Positions 40,149-53,400 of a stretch of 64,000 bases of DNA are shown piece after piece. The notes below the pieces were generated by a model, which saw only the letters and a program-made list of their open reading frames with translations, was not told where the DNA came from and did no database searches. This DNA is from Trichoplax sp. H2 (taxonomy: Eukaryota > Placozoa > Uniplacotomia > Trichoplacea): the NCBI GenBank assembly GCA_003344405.1, contig NOWV01000211.1:1-64000 (forward strand). Direction: 5' to 3'. The translations under genes were made by a program, and so were the position numbers. Each line of letters begins with the position of its first letter. Within the stretch, counting starts at the first letter, position 1.

Positions 40149-43100
40149 TTAAACATTAATAGCATGAGAATGTCGGCTCACGGCTTGGTTTAATTCATTC
40201 AGCCACTGTTTCTTGTCGTGTTCGTCATTGACTTGAAGTAGATACTGCAACCTCTTAGAACTTGTATTGCTAACACGAATAAAATTCTTGCCTATCAATA
40301 GGCGTAAGATAAATTAATATTTTAATACTATACTACTATATAAATAATTATGCATTTCTAAAAATTAAATTTAGCATCAACGCACTAAACAATACCTGCT
40401 CTTCCACCGGAAAGAGCATCCTTAAACGATCCCCTCAAGGAATTGGTTCGAATATTTTCGTCAGGTACATCTTCTACTGCCAGAGAAGCGACTGGTATTG
40501 GCTGAAGATATCATTAACGTAGCAAATTTGATAAGCATTTGCATTAACAAGATTATGAAAGTACAGTAAGATGATAAAATATCCAGCATAGTAAACAAAA
40601 TTCATAAAACAGTCAGCATTACATGTCGGTGAACTTGATACATAAAAACTTCATTTCTTGTAGCTTGTCGACAGAGTACCAGCACTTTTTCAAATAGAAA
40701 TATATGTAGTTTCTGTGATATAGAGTAAGCAAGCCTAGTCAGATCTCAAATTTACTTATAATTTCTAAGCAAAAAGAGCCAAAATTAAACTATAGAAATA
40801 AGGCAGGAAAATTTAAATAAACTGCGAATGTATTACCGTTCCTGCTTTATTTTTAACAATGCCACTGCATAGCAACAACCGTGATTCATCAATTAGTGGG
40901 ATATGCTATTTCAGGCACAGCAAACAAGCAACGTTACTCAACTGCAAGAAATAGCCAGTAAACGCCTACACATCGATTACGTAATAATCTTTAACTAGTA
41001 TATACAACTATTGCAGATTAACATACCTGATCATCAGTCACATAGAAGAGTTTACTCTGGATAAAGGAACACTATACCGAATGAATATTACACATATTAC
41101 AAAAGTTCAAAGCAAGGCAGCATCGTCGAATTAGACCTGTGGCAATTACCTTAGCCATTCCAGCTTTAATATCGACTTTCGACACGAAATTTTCAATAGA
41201 GGAAGTCTGAAAGTCCAAATGAGTTATTTAGTAATTTTATAACTCAGTGACGTATAGCAGGAACGTATTAAATATTACCGCATTTAGAAGGTAACTATAG
41301 TCAGGATGCTCAGTTGATGTCTATTCGAATGATGAAAGAGTCACGATTATTTTCTTAATAGGCGATACATATTATTTACCATTAAAAGCCAACTTTCGCA
41401 TTAAAATAGTTTACTAAATATGCCTATGATTCTGATCATATTCCTTTAGCAAGATAAAAATTTACCAATTTTGTAATATTCTTAAGCAGAAGGGAGTATT
41501 TCATCAATCTGCTGCGAGGTTTATCTAAGAATGCACAGTTTTAATAACGTGTAATTAAGTTAACAAGTACAAGAGTGGACTACAACAATATTGTCCTGAA
41601 CCTAAAAAGTCCCAAACGTCTAACTTGCGGCTAAATGGAGATTGTTTACACCTCTGGATAAATTTAAAGAAACAAAAGTTCAAGTAATTTTGAAAACAAA
41701 GCAATTGAGACAGTAGAGGATATCTCCTGTACCTCTAGAAAATCAGCAACTTGTTTGTCGCGCCTTTTTTCTTCTAAGGCTAACTTGGCCGTAAACAGAT
41801 TGGCACAGTAATCAAGATATGGAAGCAGCTTAGGAAACTAAAAATATATAGTACAATTATGACAACATTCTTACATCATGATGAATCTAGAAATATTTAT
41901 TTACAAGTTAATTTTGACATACAGTAAATCGATAGTCATTGGTTAACATACCCAAACAATTAATGTCGTCCCTATAGAATTTACAGAGCCGTTAGCTTGC
42001 TGTAGTTCCATAATCTTCTGAACTAGATCTTTGTATAACATGTTAACAATTTAATTGGACATTATATCATGAATATAGTAGCGCAACAGTGAATTAATAC
42101 AAAGTAGAAAAGTAGAAATTACCTTCATGTAATGGAGTAATCTCATGAATGTTACCAAATATTTCTTGCAATTCATTAGGTTTCAGGATTTTGAGCGTAT
42201 GCATTGGATTATAATATACCTATGCAAGCAATAAAGTAACATTGAGAGCAATTATTGAGTTAGATTTGCGATTCAAATAATGAAAACAAAATGGTATTGT
42301 ATTTTCATTTTTCCGTAAACTAGTAACCATACTGCTACATGCCTCTTTTAAAGTTTTGAGATCCTGCACAAGTTCAACTTCACCGCTATACAATTCGTAA
42401 ATTGCTTCCTGACGCATGATCTGAATCTTGCTCATTTGGTTTGATAAATTACTCTCAGCAAAGTCGAGCCACCTCTAATTTATATTGAAGAATATTATCA
42501 GTTTTAGATTGAGTACAAAAAAGCAGTACATTAACGATCATACTTCAGCGAGAACAAATCTACAGTATGCTAATTATGCTATTATGAATGCTACTTATAT
42601 CATGCTTAAACAGAACCTACTTTGCTAGCTTTAGGTTTTGTTGGCGTAGGTAAAGGAGATGGCCCTTGATACTTCCAAGTAGTAGAAAATCGGCGCTGCA
42701 TGGTTTTTGGCCTAGACGGTTTTGGTGTTACTGATCTCTAAATAAGTAAATATATGCAGATACTATATATCCGTACTATAAAGCGTATACTTATAATTTA
42801 CGTTAATTATAACAGTGTTTTTAACACATTTAATGACACAAAAATGGGTAGTGAATGAAAGGATGTTTGAGAAAATATGACTTAATAACGTGTGAGTGCA
42901 TATCAGTAGCAAGAAAAATACTCACATGTAATGCTTGACTAACTCGTCTTACAGGTTTTGCAGGAGACAACATACTGCTTATACGAGACAGAGGACGATG
43001 CCGTTTGCAGCTAGAAAAAGTATCCTAAATATCGGTTAAAAATATGTAATATCGATAATGAATAACGCTTTAATTGTGTTAATTTGTGTTATAAATCTAA

Positions 43101-46100
43101 ATTTGTAACGTGAAAAAGCAAATATGTCATAGAAACTACATATTCTGAGTCTAGTGTCAGGTTTTTTTCTGACATCTACCTACAGTACGATTCTAAATAC
43201 TGACGATCTCCTATCGTCAGGAGAAACAGTAACACTACTAGTCTCTTTTAGACAAACTGAACCTAAACTTTATTGAGAAATCAGCCATTTAAAGTAAAGA
43301 AAATTTATATAAACATCAATTATCAGTTTATAGATAATGTTATACAACAATGCAGTTATCTGTTAAAAATAATATAATTTTTAATATAAACGCATTCCTA
43401 GATAACTTATCTTATGGAAACTATGTTACGACAGCTATACAAAAGCTACTCCGTAACAATGTTATATCACTATAATAACTTATACGTATAGTGTAACCAT
43501 GCTACAACATAGTATACATATATTCAAGTAGGCAAAAGCATACACAAGCGCTAGTATTTTTATCTAAAAATGAGAATTCAAGAATTACTATACCGTAGGC
43601 GGTGATAAATCTTGAGCAGATAATTTTCGCTTTAATCCATATTTCTAAAGAGTGATTATTTGTTAAACAACCAGATTAATAATTTGTAAGCAGTAGATAA
43701 TTAATTGCAAGAAATGATACAGTCCAGTGATCATTAATGATGATCATAGGACTGTAGCTTTGAGAAAAATGATTGAGCTAGTGTATTCTTATCTCTCAAA
43801 CTACGCTGTAAAATATAATGTCGATTACTACTGATTATATTGTAATTATATATCACCTGCCGACGTTTTGAATACTTAACTATTACAAACGTAGCGTGCA
43901 AAATATATTTTACCGTAGTTCACACTTTGAGTTTATTTTAGATGCGATAATAGTGGTTGAAGATCATAAAAATCTATCAATTTCCGAGAGAATAAGCAGT
44001 AGCTTACAACGGTACTTCTCTTATTACAACTTTGAATCTCTGTCACGAAAGGTTGTAGTAATTTAATTTATAGAGTACAGTAGGTTAACTATGTTGTGTT
44101 GTCCTACTTGCGCTCATGCAATATTTTAATTAATTAATGATATACTTATTATTAGTCTTAAAGTATAAACGCAACGGCAATTACTGGATACAAGTGCAAC
44201 TAGTTGCAGCCATATACTTGTATGTTGTACAGGTTCAATTGCAAAGTCTGTAACTGTAAACAAAATGCGCATACAACAATATTTAGCAATGGACAATCAT
44301 AAGCGTCACATTACAATTTGACGGATTCTCTCAAAAGAATGCTCGAGAAGGAATACAGATTTATATCTAGAGAGATAGTAAAAATACTCTATTAAACCGA
44401 ACTTAGCATATAGCTCTGAGTGCAAGCTTCTTTGATGTACTATCAATCTACAATAGGATAATTTCTTATTGTGCGTTTGACCTAGAATTATCGTGAACAC
44501 ATTGAAAATCTATCGAAGTATATTGTAAATATACTACAGCAACAAAGTTGACTCTTGCTTTAGGCGAACAAAACTGCAGTGTACAAACCGTTTGGTTATC
44601 TACCAGAATCAAACTAGTCAGCGCAGAAACCCTTGACGAGTAGTTTGTATTCAAGGATTCTATAAACTAAGCATTTTTCCGAGTAGCAAAAAAGTACATT
44701 GATGCTAACCAGAATCATGACATCGTCTTCTTATTATCTAGTTCTATTGTAATTTAACTGAGTATCTTTTAAAATTAAAGGCTACTATGCTTTATGCAAT
44801 GGTACTTAAATTGGCAGTAATATAAAGTGCTGACGACATAAATTATCCATCTATCGATAGCTTTATAGATTCCATCTACAAATTATAAAACATGGGTATT
44901 CATTCTCACCGGTATTGTCGTTTGCGCTGACTTATCAGGGGTTTTGGCAGTAAAGCTACAAAAATGCAATTCAAAAGTAGAAATTTAGTAATATGCCTGA
45001 TTTAAGTATTGTCTATTGAAGTATAATCGAGTTAATATCTTAACACCAATTTATAATGCGCTCCATTACGTTATCATTGAATCTACAGTGGCATCATGAT
45101 GACAATATTTAGTGTACGTAGATCCAAAAATTCAATTTGCTAGATGTGTTATACCATAGCATCGTTTTATCGTTATAACAGTAAGTGCTATAAATTATCT
45201 TATTTTATTACTGATAGGCGATCATGGTTAACGCTATGTAACATCATATTAAGAGTTACTTGTCCCTGTTAATAATACAAATTCAGTCTGTACCGCTCTG
45301 TGCCAAGATAACTATCAGCATAATTACCCTGCTAATAAAGCTCTTTCCTTCATCCTCAATCTATTTCTACAATCTTTGTGAGTCACGATATAGTATTACA
45401 GTCATTATCATTTGATTTTTAAAATACAGTAGCGCCATTATAGTCGTATCCTTTTTTTTCATATTGATTACAAAAATTGAATGTGGTTGATATTTTAAGT
45501 CCTGTTTTGTAACGTATACTATCTAGCATCCAGTAAGCGTGATGAGGGAGCATCTTCCTTTAGGTAATTAAAATTAATTCAATACGATCTGATGATGATC
45601 TCAAAAGGAGTTTTGGATTGTGTTACCATATGCTGCCATTTCATACAGTAGCATGGTTATGGATGATCGAGACACACGTAATGTTGGTAAAGAATCCTAG
45701 TCCATGTTAGGTCAATACCATAATGGGGAATACTGACTATGCGTCGACTTAAAATGGAATGTAAATGATGTTGAAACATCGTTAAAACACTATGTTACCA
45801 TCCCTTTTCATAGAAACAAGCAATAAAGTAGCAATACTTGGGAATATCCTATCCTACTTGGCGACGATTACGAGTACTGTAGAATCTTTTTACTTAATTA
45901 ACTGCCACATTGTATCCTTGAAAATTGTCCAAAATAAGAAACCAATTTACTGACCAACGACCGTTCCCTACTGTATCATCTACATGTATAGAAGGAAATC
46001 CAGTACTATACTTGCACTGTATGTAATCTTTGTAACTGTTACTGTATTCCAAACTAATAGAAGCGTTGACATTAAGCTTGAGTCATGTTTTCACAATATT

Positions 46101-46694
46101 TTACTCGATGCCAGGTGAAAACGGCGGTGGTCTTAACTGGATTAATTTAAAATTAATTAATTCATGATCATTACTCGATCATGGTCTAATGGCAGTATCC
46201 AATTTTGATCGTACTATAGTGTGTGCATGTCTCTTCGTTCTATTACATCAAGTTCGAATTTGATTTCATGCACCAATGTCTCTTCATTCTACTGTATCAA
46301 AGTCTAGTTGTATCTCAGGTAGTTAACTTAATGACATCAAGTATTTCTAATTGTTGATAGATTTAATTCATGTACTGTCAAGAAAAATAGCAAGATATCG
46401 AGGCCAATTTTGCAAGCAAGAATCATCTTCCTCCAACTCCTGAAGACAGTCCATGCAATCATCTACAAGTACAAGTAAGAAGGTTTACCTGAAATTAAAA
46501 TTTTCCTTCATGGCAGTCTTTGCTACCATTGGCGATTGAAGTAACTTGGATCTTGTGCGAGTCATTGGGATGTTGAAGGTATTGGATAAATTATTCTGAT
46601 TGAGAGACATGTTGAATGCAACTGGATGACTTTTCAAGCGCACTACTACTGCATTCACCGTGGATTGAGTAAGATTGACTTTTAAAAGAACCAC
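40149..46694 (-). CDS. ARHGEF3/NET1-like Rho guanine nucleotide exchange factor (18 exons, 530 aa)
   Basis: Predicted GEF for RhoA-type GTPases, by family. Exons in transcript order: 46694-46489, 44955-44910, 43644-43594, 43024-42926, 42737-42621, 42474-42328, 42219-42123, 42028-41952, 41837-41733, 41653-41602, 41524-41466, 41320-41279, 41206-41150, 41056-41027, 40905-40837, 40712-40623, 40501-40396, 40291-40149; phase holds throughout and the total is 1593 nt. The basic N terminus includes HRPLSRISSMLSPAKPVRR and RRFSTTWKY, typical of ARHGEF3/NET1. DH starts at IMRQEAIYELYSGEVELVQD (about residue 190) and contains ELQEIFGNIHEITPLHEDL, SPFSRKLDVWDFL and PRSRLMKYSLLLKNI. PH follows: LIDESRLLLCSGIVK, KLHIFLFEKVLVLCRQ, PIPVASLAVEDV, KKQWLNEL. 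Length matches human ARHGEF3 (about 526 aa). The exon 42474-42328 donor gives a few extra residues versus the family and may be misplaced. The first ATG is at 46694; an internal Met at residue 29 is an alternative. One gene may stand for both vertebrate paralogues. Confidence 0.95.
43719..43756. other. Imperfect hairpin in an intron of the ARHGEF3-like gene
   Basis: Arms ACAGTCC..GTGATCAT and ATGATCAT..GGACTGT flank a small loop, giving a stem of about 15 pairs with minor mismatch. No known RNA family recognised. Confidence 0.45.
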
Positions 46695-47518
46695 CGCACA
46701 AGCTGTCTAATCTACTTGCTTTGGCTTGGTATTTTCTTACTTTATTTTTTAGGGGAAGAAAGTTGGAAAAGGGATCCCATCGACGAGTGGAAATGCCAGT
46801 TAAAGCAGCAATCGAGAAAGGAGGAGTGACCGCAAAACTACCAAGCGATCATAATACAATTCATTAATTTAAAATCTTGGATGATATTATTGCTGTTATT
46901 ACTATTAAGATTATTTTGAATTTGATCGGTTTCAGGCAGCAGCCAATAGAAAGAGCCCGTTGCCATGGGGTATTGAGCCTGCGTGATGACATTTACCGTT
47001 TCAGTCCAGGTCCGTAGCATGACCTGTATCAAGGCTGAGGGTGAAGAAACGGACCGTACTGGACCGTAGGTGGTCTAGTTGCTTTTCATTCGTACTGGAC
47101 TATACTGGACTGTAGGTGGTCTAGTGCCTTTAAATCAACGGTCATGCTTGGACAGGTGTACTGTACTAGCGTGGTGTAGAGGGACGGACTGCCATCACGG
47201 ATGGACAACTACTATAGTAGTACGCGAGGATGGCTAGACTATGATTAGAAGAAGACCTTTGTCATGGAAAAAGGACAACTTTACGTAGCAGAATCGGTGC
47301 AGTGTACAGTTGTATCAGAAAATTTCTGCATAGTACAGTCGAGTACAGTACTGCTGTAGGCCAGTACGAGTGCAAATTGTGTAGAAGAATCGATCTAGAC
47401 CATACAGTAGAGTAAAGTTATTTTTTCTTAACACGATGATTTACACAGAGTAGGCTGCGCTAAGCTAGCTAGACCTGAGATCGGTTCCATACCGTTATGA
47501 TCGATATCACTGCTAACG

Positions 47519-47756
47519 TACAGTACAGTACACCTGTACTGTACGAGTGAAGCCTTTAATGAGAGAATGCCAAAGCTACAGTACTGTACATACAACTTGT
47601 ACTGTAAATTCATCGGTGACAAACATTACAGTACTGTACAGTACAGTACAGTACTGTTCTTTCTACAGTACACTGTACTGTAGGGTATATACTGTAGAGG
47701 ACGAGCCGCACTGCAATGGACTACTGTACTGTACTGTACAGTGTACAGTCTAAACG
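47519..47756. repeat. TACTGTAC/GTACAGTA palindrome cluster
   Basis: Short self-complementary words (GTACTGTACAGTAC and variants) are packed end to end with unique sequence between. Any strand reads alike, which creates false ORFs in both directions (47428-47622 minus, 47547-47753 plus). Confidence 0.9.
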
Positions 47757-48833
47757 TGTACGTCTGTAAAGAAAAATTGTAGCAGTTGGGACTAGTCCGG
47801 ACCAGCAGAGAAGGCCGTACGCTACCACAACGGTGTCATGGTCAACAGACTCCAAGTGGTCTGGTACTGTAAAGGCTCACTGCTTGTAGTGTACTGACTG
47901 TAAAAAGAAAGCCATTTCGTCTTTTCCAGTACTCTACAGTCTCTACTGTTAACCTTCAGCACTAGAAGAGAGCGACGGACGGTGGACGCTTGACTGGTAG
48001 TCTTTCAGTACTGGAAAATGACCAACAAACATGGTCGGCCTCCCCTGATTTGGAGCAAAACATTCGCTTGCTTCCTATCCTTGAATATTGAAGTAGAAGT
48101 AACAAATTGGCATGGAATAGAGTGTAGTTTTCATTCATTGAATAGATAGCTAGAATACTGTTGGATCGCATCGATAGCATTGGATAATACAGTATTAGCT
48201 TAATGTCCTGTTGTTTCGCCGACAGAGATACTTTCATGCAATCATTCATTCAATCACCGTTATCAATAACACGGACTACTGGATGGGCCCAAAAAGGGAG
48301 ATGAAAGTACATTCAAAAGTCCGTGCAGTAGTAATAAGCAAATAAGAAGACGATGGAGAGTTCTGCTAAAAATAAATAGGAGCTAGCTTGTCAACGTATT
48401 ATTTTCTTAAAAAGGAACTACAGTACTGCCGAATGATGCACATTAGAGACCTTCGATGATGTGTCAATTCTGATTATTCTTGCATTCTACAGTATTCTAA
48501 ATCAAGACTTGATGAGAAATTTCCGATCATAGCATCGGATTAAATTAAGCGTTTTAAATTAATGGACTGTATATGTCTGAATGTTAATTATAAATTCTAT
48601 GCTTAGTTAATTTCTGAAAGGTTATCCCATTTCACAAACCTTTCGTTGCTACTGTACGGTAGAACTCTCTGGAAATGAAAGCACCAGTGTGCCTTCTTGC
48701 CGCTTTGCCTTTTTGATACTTGTACTGTAACATAGCAGTAGCTTGAATTACCAAAACTGTCTAAAACATACTGTACATACTGTACAGTTATTCCTGTGGT
48801 GTTATACAGGATGCATGGCTAGATGGGAAAATC

Positions 48834-48859
48834 ACGGTGGCTCACAAGTGAGCCACCGT
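48834..48859. other. Perfect inverted repeat, 12-bp arms, 2-nt spacer
   Basis: ACGGTGGCTCAC, AA, GTGAGCCACCGT. GC-rich arms in AT-rich surroundings, so the hairpin would be stable. Function unknown; not close to a gene end. Confidence 0.9.
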
Positions 48860-50416
48860 AGAAAATAATAGCTTGAAAATATCGATATTGGCTAACGCTT
48901 CTAGATTAGATGGTGTACTGTATTTCCATGAAATTATAACCACTTTAGCACACTAGCTAACATGACTGATCGTTGACACTAATGATATAGAATGATGAAT
49001 CATGACGGTGCATGTTGCTGTATTGAATACGTTACGTTATGTCTACGTGCTACTGTCAGTGAAATCAATTGGTCTGCTTTCTAGGGAACTTATATATTAA
49101 GTGCTATGGTGACTTTTATTTCTACATCTCTAACATGAGGAGCACTGATTGATAAGAACTGCTATAAAAGTGGTGCTCAAGCGGTAAAGCATAGCGGGGT
49201 GAATGGAAATACTGGGCATCACAATCGACTGGTAGACGAGCAATGGTCCATTAGTCCTATTAATAATCTTGGCCATTCCGCTATTTTGTCAAAGCATGTA
49301 AACCACAGTTCAGTGATTCAGAGAGCCATGCTGCAGTCTACAGCAGAATAAGCTTATATAAATCATTTTTTATAACTATTCTATCAGTACTTTACTAACA
49401 ATGACTGCAGTATTATAATTATTGGTCAGGACGATATTGCAATCAACTGCACTAATTTGGCTAAAGCTACAGTTTATGTTCAAGATCACTGCGGTAATAA
49501 CAGTAAGTTAACTCCAATCTTATCATAAATCAAAAGCCAACTATTAATACCGGTATCAACATTTTTATTCAATTGATAGCAAGTATTATTCTTATGAAAA
49601 TCGAGCAATAAAACTTGGTAGTATTTTATATTTTAAAACAGATAAACATAACAGTAATTGTTGATATACTGTGTATAATTACATTAAACTGTCAGTATAA
49701 TAAAGAAATTTGACTTGTATTGAGATCACAATATGGTACATAAACTAATCGAACCTAATACGGCGCAAAATAAAATCCTACATTCTTCGTTTAAAAGGCG
49801 TTCGAATGGCAGTTGTTTGACTGCAACGACTTATCTTTTGACAATTACGATCTTTAAGATTTTCATAAATCCTTAATTTAGCACGATCAGGGTAAAACTG
49901 TATTATCATAAGAACTTGATCAATGGTGGTACGAACTACAATACAGGTTATAATTTCCTAGGTCTGTACAAATATATACCCTAATTACAAATAACAAAGC
50001 CAATAGAATTGGAGTAAACTTATTTCTGCTAACCTAAATATAGTGGAAATCAACGTAGTCAATGCAAGTAAATTGTCCAAGAAATTTTTAAATGATATCG
50101 GCGTATACAGCCTCAAGATGATAACTAATTGATTGATCCGAAAATTGATATCAATTTCTCTAATCCCGTATTACTGCGTCATCCGTACGAAAGATAGCCT
50201 GAGTTTACTGACATTACCAATAGTCTGCAAGCCTCGACAGTTCTATAGCGTTGTATAAATCGTGACGGCTATCATAATCTGATTTAAGATTGGTTATCCG
50301 GATATGTTGTACATGCACTCACTAGTACAGTACACGATATAAACATACACATATACACATTCACTTCACATTTGCAAACATGGCGTAACAGTGGAAGAAC
50401 GTCATGTCATGCAAAA

Positions 50417-53400
50417 CTAAGACAGATAGATATCTTCATTAAATTGCTGATGTGGACTTTGATCATCATCCATAGACGTCAAGCTACTCCTACGGCTACT
50501 ACCAGCTATACTAACGCTAACTGAAGTTATAATAGGATCATCACCAACGTCCATTAGTTCATCCCTAGTTGAAGCTGTAGTTGATGAGAAAGCTTGCGAA
50601 GTGTGCGTAGTGGGCTGCATTATTTCCGGCAAAATACCAGTACTTAATATGGACTGTACAGATGCGCTACTGGTAATATTTTCAGTTGTTGTATCCGACG
50701 TTAAAGGAGTGGTTGGAATTCCATGTGCTCTTGCATGCATTTCCAATTCCTAACATACATCATGCCATAAAAACGTTCATAAATTATAGTTGATCGATAA
50801 ACAATAGGCTAAGAATTGAAAAAATTCACCTGTATCCTTAATAATAATCTCTTATTTGTAGCTTCTAATTGATGCTGTTTTTCTTCTAGTTGCCGTAATC
50901 TAACAATTTCCCTTTGAAGCTTTTTAACGTAATCCACAGTCGCCTTGAGAATAATTCCTTTATTTGTTTTCATGTCCCTACAGAAAGTATTTAAATAAGT
51001 GATTGTTGACATATCATTAGCTGAATGATGCATATCCCTTCTGTTGTGTAGTCCAGGTTATAAAGAATTGGATTCTTACGCGTCCTGCTTCGGAAGTAGA
51101 GCACCTAACTCTTTTATTCGATCATTTATATTAAATCTTCTCCTTCTTTCAACTGTGTCCACATAAAATGCAATATCAGGGTTAACAATGAGTTGGCAAA
51201 ATATCGCATTCATTAATTACCAGAATTCTATGTTGTAGTTTATATAAGAACTTATGTCTTACAACTTACTTAGGTTGTGGTTGTCTTTCTTTTGTCTATC
51301 TTTCAAAACTTTCTCAATAAAGTTCGATGCAACTGTATTTAGAGCATCATGAGAAAGATTAATAATCAAAGTACATTTTTCACGATCAATGCAGCAGCGA
51401 TTTAAGAATGTCACAAAATTTAGAGAGATAAAGAGATCAAAGGGCGCTACCCAAGAAATATTATCCAAGAGTAGAAGTAATCAAAGGACACTCTCACCTT
51501 CAGGTTCTTGCTTTACATGTACATCAGGTGGACAGGAGTAGGACACATTTTGTGTTAGCTTTGCATTTTAAAGTAAAACGACGCATATTAGGCCTACTAT
51601 CCAATACTAATAGAAAAGAGGTCTGTTGACATTTTCATTAATTAAAAATAAAACATTTTTTACCGAAGGGGCATTAACGTTGTCAAATGAGCCATCAAAG
51701 AAGTTGCATGATTCCTGTAACTGTACAGATTATGCCAAATAAATTGTTATCCACAATCAATATATATTAGAGAGCTTAACAAACAAACAACTGGAGAACT
51801 TACTGTCGCAGATAACGGAACAGATGGTGAATTTATACTAGATTCCAAGCTATCCATTGTATTAATACAGTATAACAAAACAGAAAAGACTTTCTTTAAG
51901 ATAAAGTATGTCAACTTGACATGGAAATAGATATTCGCATTAGTAGGTATACCCGATAAATATGCACACAAAATTTACCTGATCAGGTCTTCTAAAGCCA
52001 TGTCGTCTACCTATTATGATCAAAAATACCCAGTTCAGAATTTACAAAATCTAACTAGATATTTGTGAATTTTTTTTAAATCTTGGTTTTACAAGCAATT
52101 ACTTAACAAATTGGTTTGAGTACTTCTAGAGAACAAATTTACTACAGAGTCAATAAAATCTGATACTAATAGATACGATTGATAAATAAAGCAAAATGAC
52201 TATGCAGTAAGTTGTGATTGTAATCAACGTTTGCATACCTCTTGATCAACATTTAATTTTGATCCATCGGAAAAGCACGAAGACATATCGGCATCTTTAT
52301 CCTCCGGAATATCGCCTATAATTCTATTACCGGTAGATCCGGCATAAGTCGATGATAAACCCAAATTAGCTGGCTGATGTTGTGTCTTGTTGAGCTTGCC
52401 CACATGAAAGTCTATAGGCTTATCCAGCTTCGATTTCATCTACAAATTTACAAATTTTTTTCAACTCTTCATGACAACGAATCACGGATTACAATAGAAG
52501 GTTTATACACATATCAAACAATAAGAAGCTACTCTATTTATGTAGGTACAACTGTTGATATCACTATTATACGTTTTGCATGTCTTTTTACCGTATATAA
52601 TTCGCTAGGTAAAGACGACGATGTCATCAAACTGGCATTCACTACACCGTCTTCCTGCCCCATTGCTTTCCTATGGCTGCCACTGGCGTAGCGTTGGAGC
52701 TGTCTAACATCTAATGAACCTTTCTGAAGTCGTTGGAGTTCTTTCGTTTGCTGTTGTCGGGCATGCTCGCGTTGAAGTTCTTGTTTTAATGCGATACGTC
52801 CTGTCGTGGGCGATTTACCAAATCCGCCAGATCGAAAGCTATAAAAATACGGAATGTTAAATCGAATTCCATTAGCTGCTAGCTTTATCTCTACAGCTAT
52901 GTTTACATTATGTAGCAATCACCAATGCAAATAGACGACATAAGAAAATAAATGGGCAGTTTGTGTAAGTCTTACACAGGGTGAAGTAATCCCTTACTAT
53001 CGTGTAAGACTTTTAAGCCACTGTTTATGCACCATTTACACTACAAGCCTGAATATACTCTCTCCACTGATTACAGGGATGAGCATAACATGGCTTTCAA
53101 GCAATATTGTAACCTATTGAAGTACATATGAGGAAGTAAGAGCGATTGTCAACATTTTAATTGGCATTCTTTAGAACCATGAGCAGATAACACAAGTAGC
53201 ATAGTGCAGTATGAATGGATTCAAATCCGAGGGCTACTGAATTTCTATAATAGAGTCTAACGGTTAATAAAGTCTACGAATAGGTTCCAATAGGAAGTGC
53301 CACGAAATCAGATTACATAGTGACACATTTAAAGCGGATGATTTTAATGGTTTAAAGAAGGCTTGGTATTGATTGATGCGTCAAAGTAGACTATAACCCT

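Larger units (their letters stand above)
46695..50416. other. Intergenic region rich in short palindromes
   Basis: Upstream of the ARHGEF3-like start and downstream of MITF/TFE, both on the minus strand. Contains the densest TACTGTAC cluster (47.5-47.76 kb), scattered ACAGTAC words, a perfect hairpin at 48834-48859 and several 60-95 codon ORFs without recognisable content. GC content is visibly higher than in the left half of the window. Confidence 0.65.

Noticed and set aside
40430-40470. GGTTCGAAT word suggesting a tRNA B box
   Set aside because: It lies in an exon of the ARHGEF3-like gene and has no cloverleaf around it.
52377-52691. 104-codon plus-strand ORF
   Set aside because: Lies antisense to two MITF/TFE exons and their intron; no independent support.
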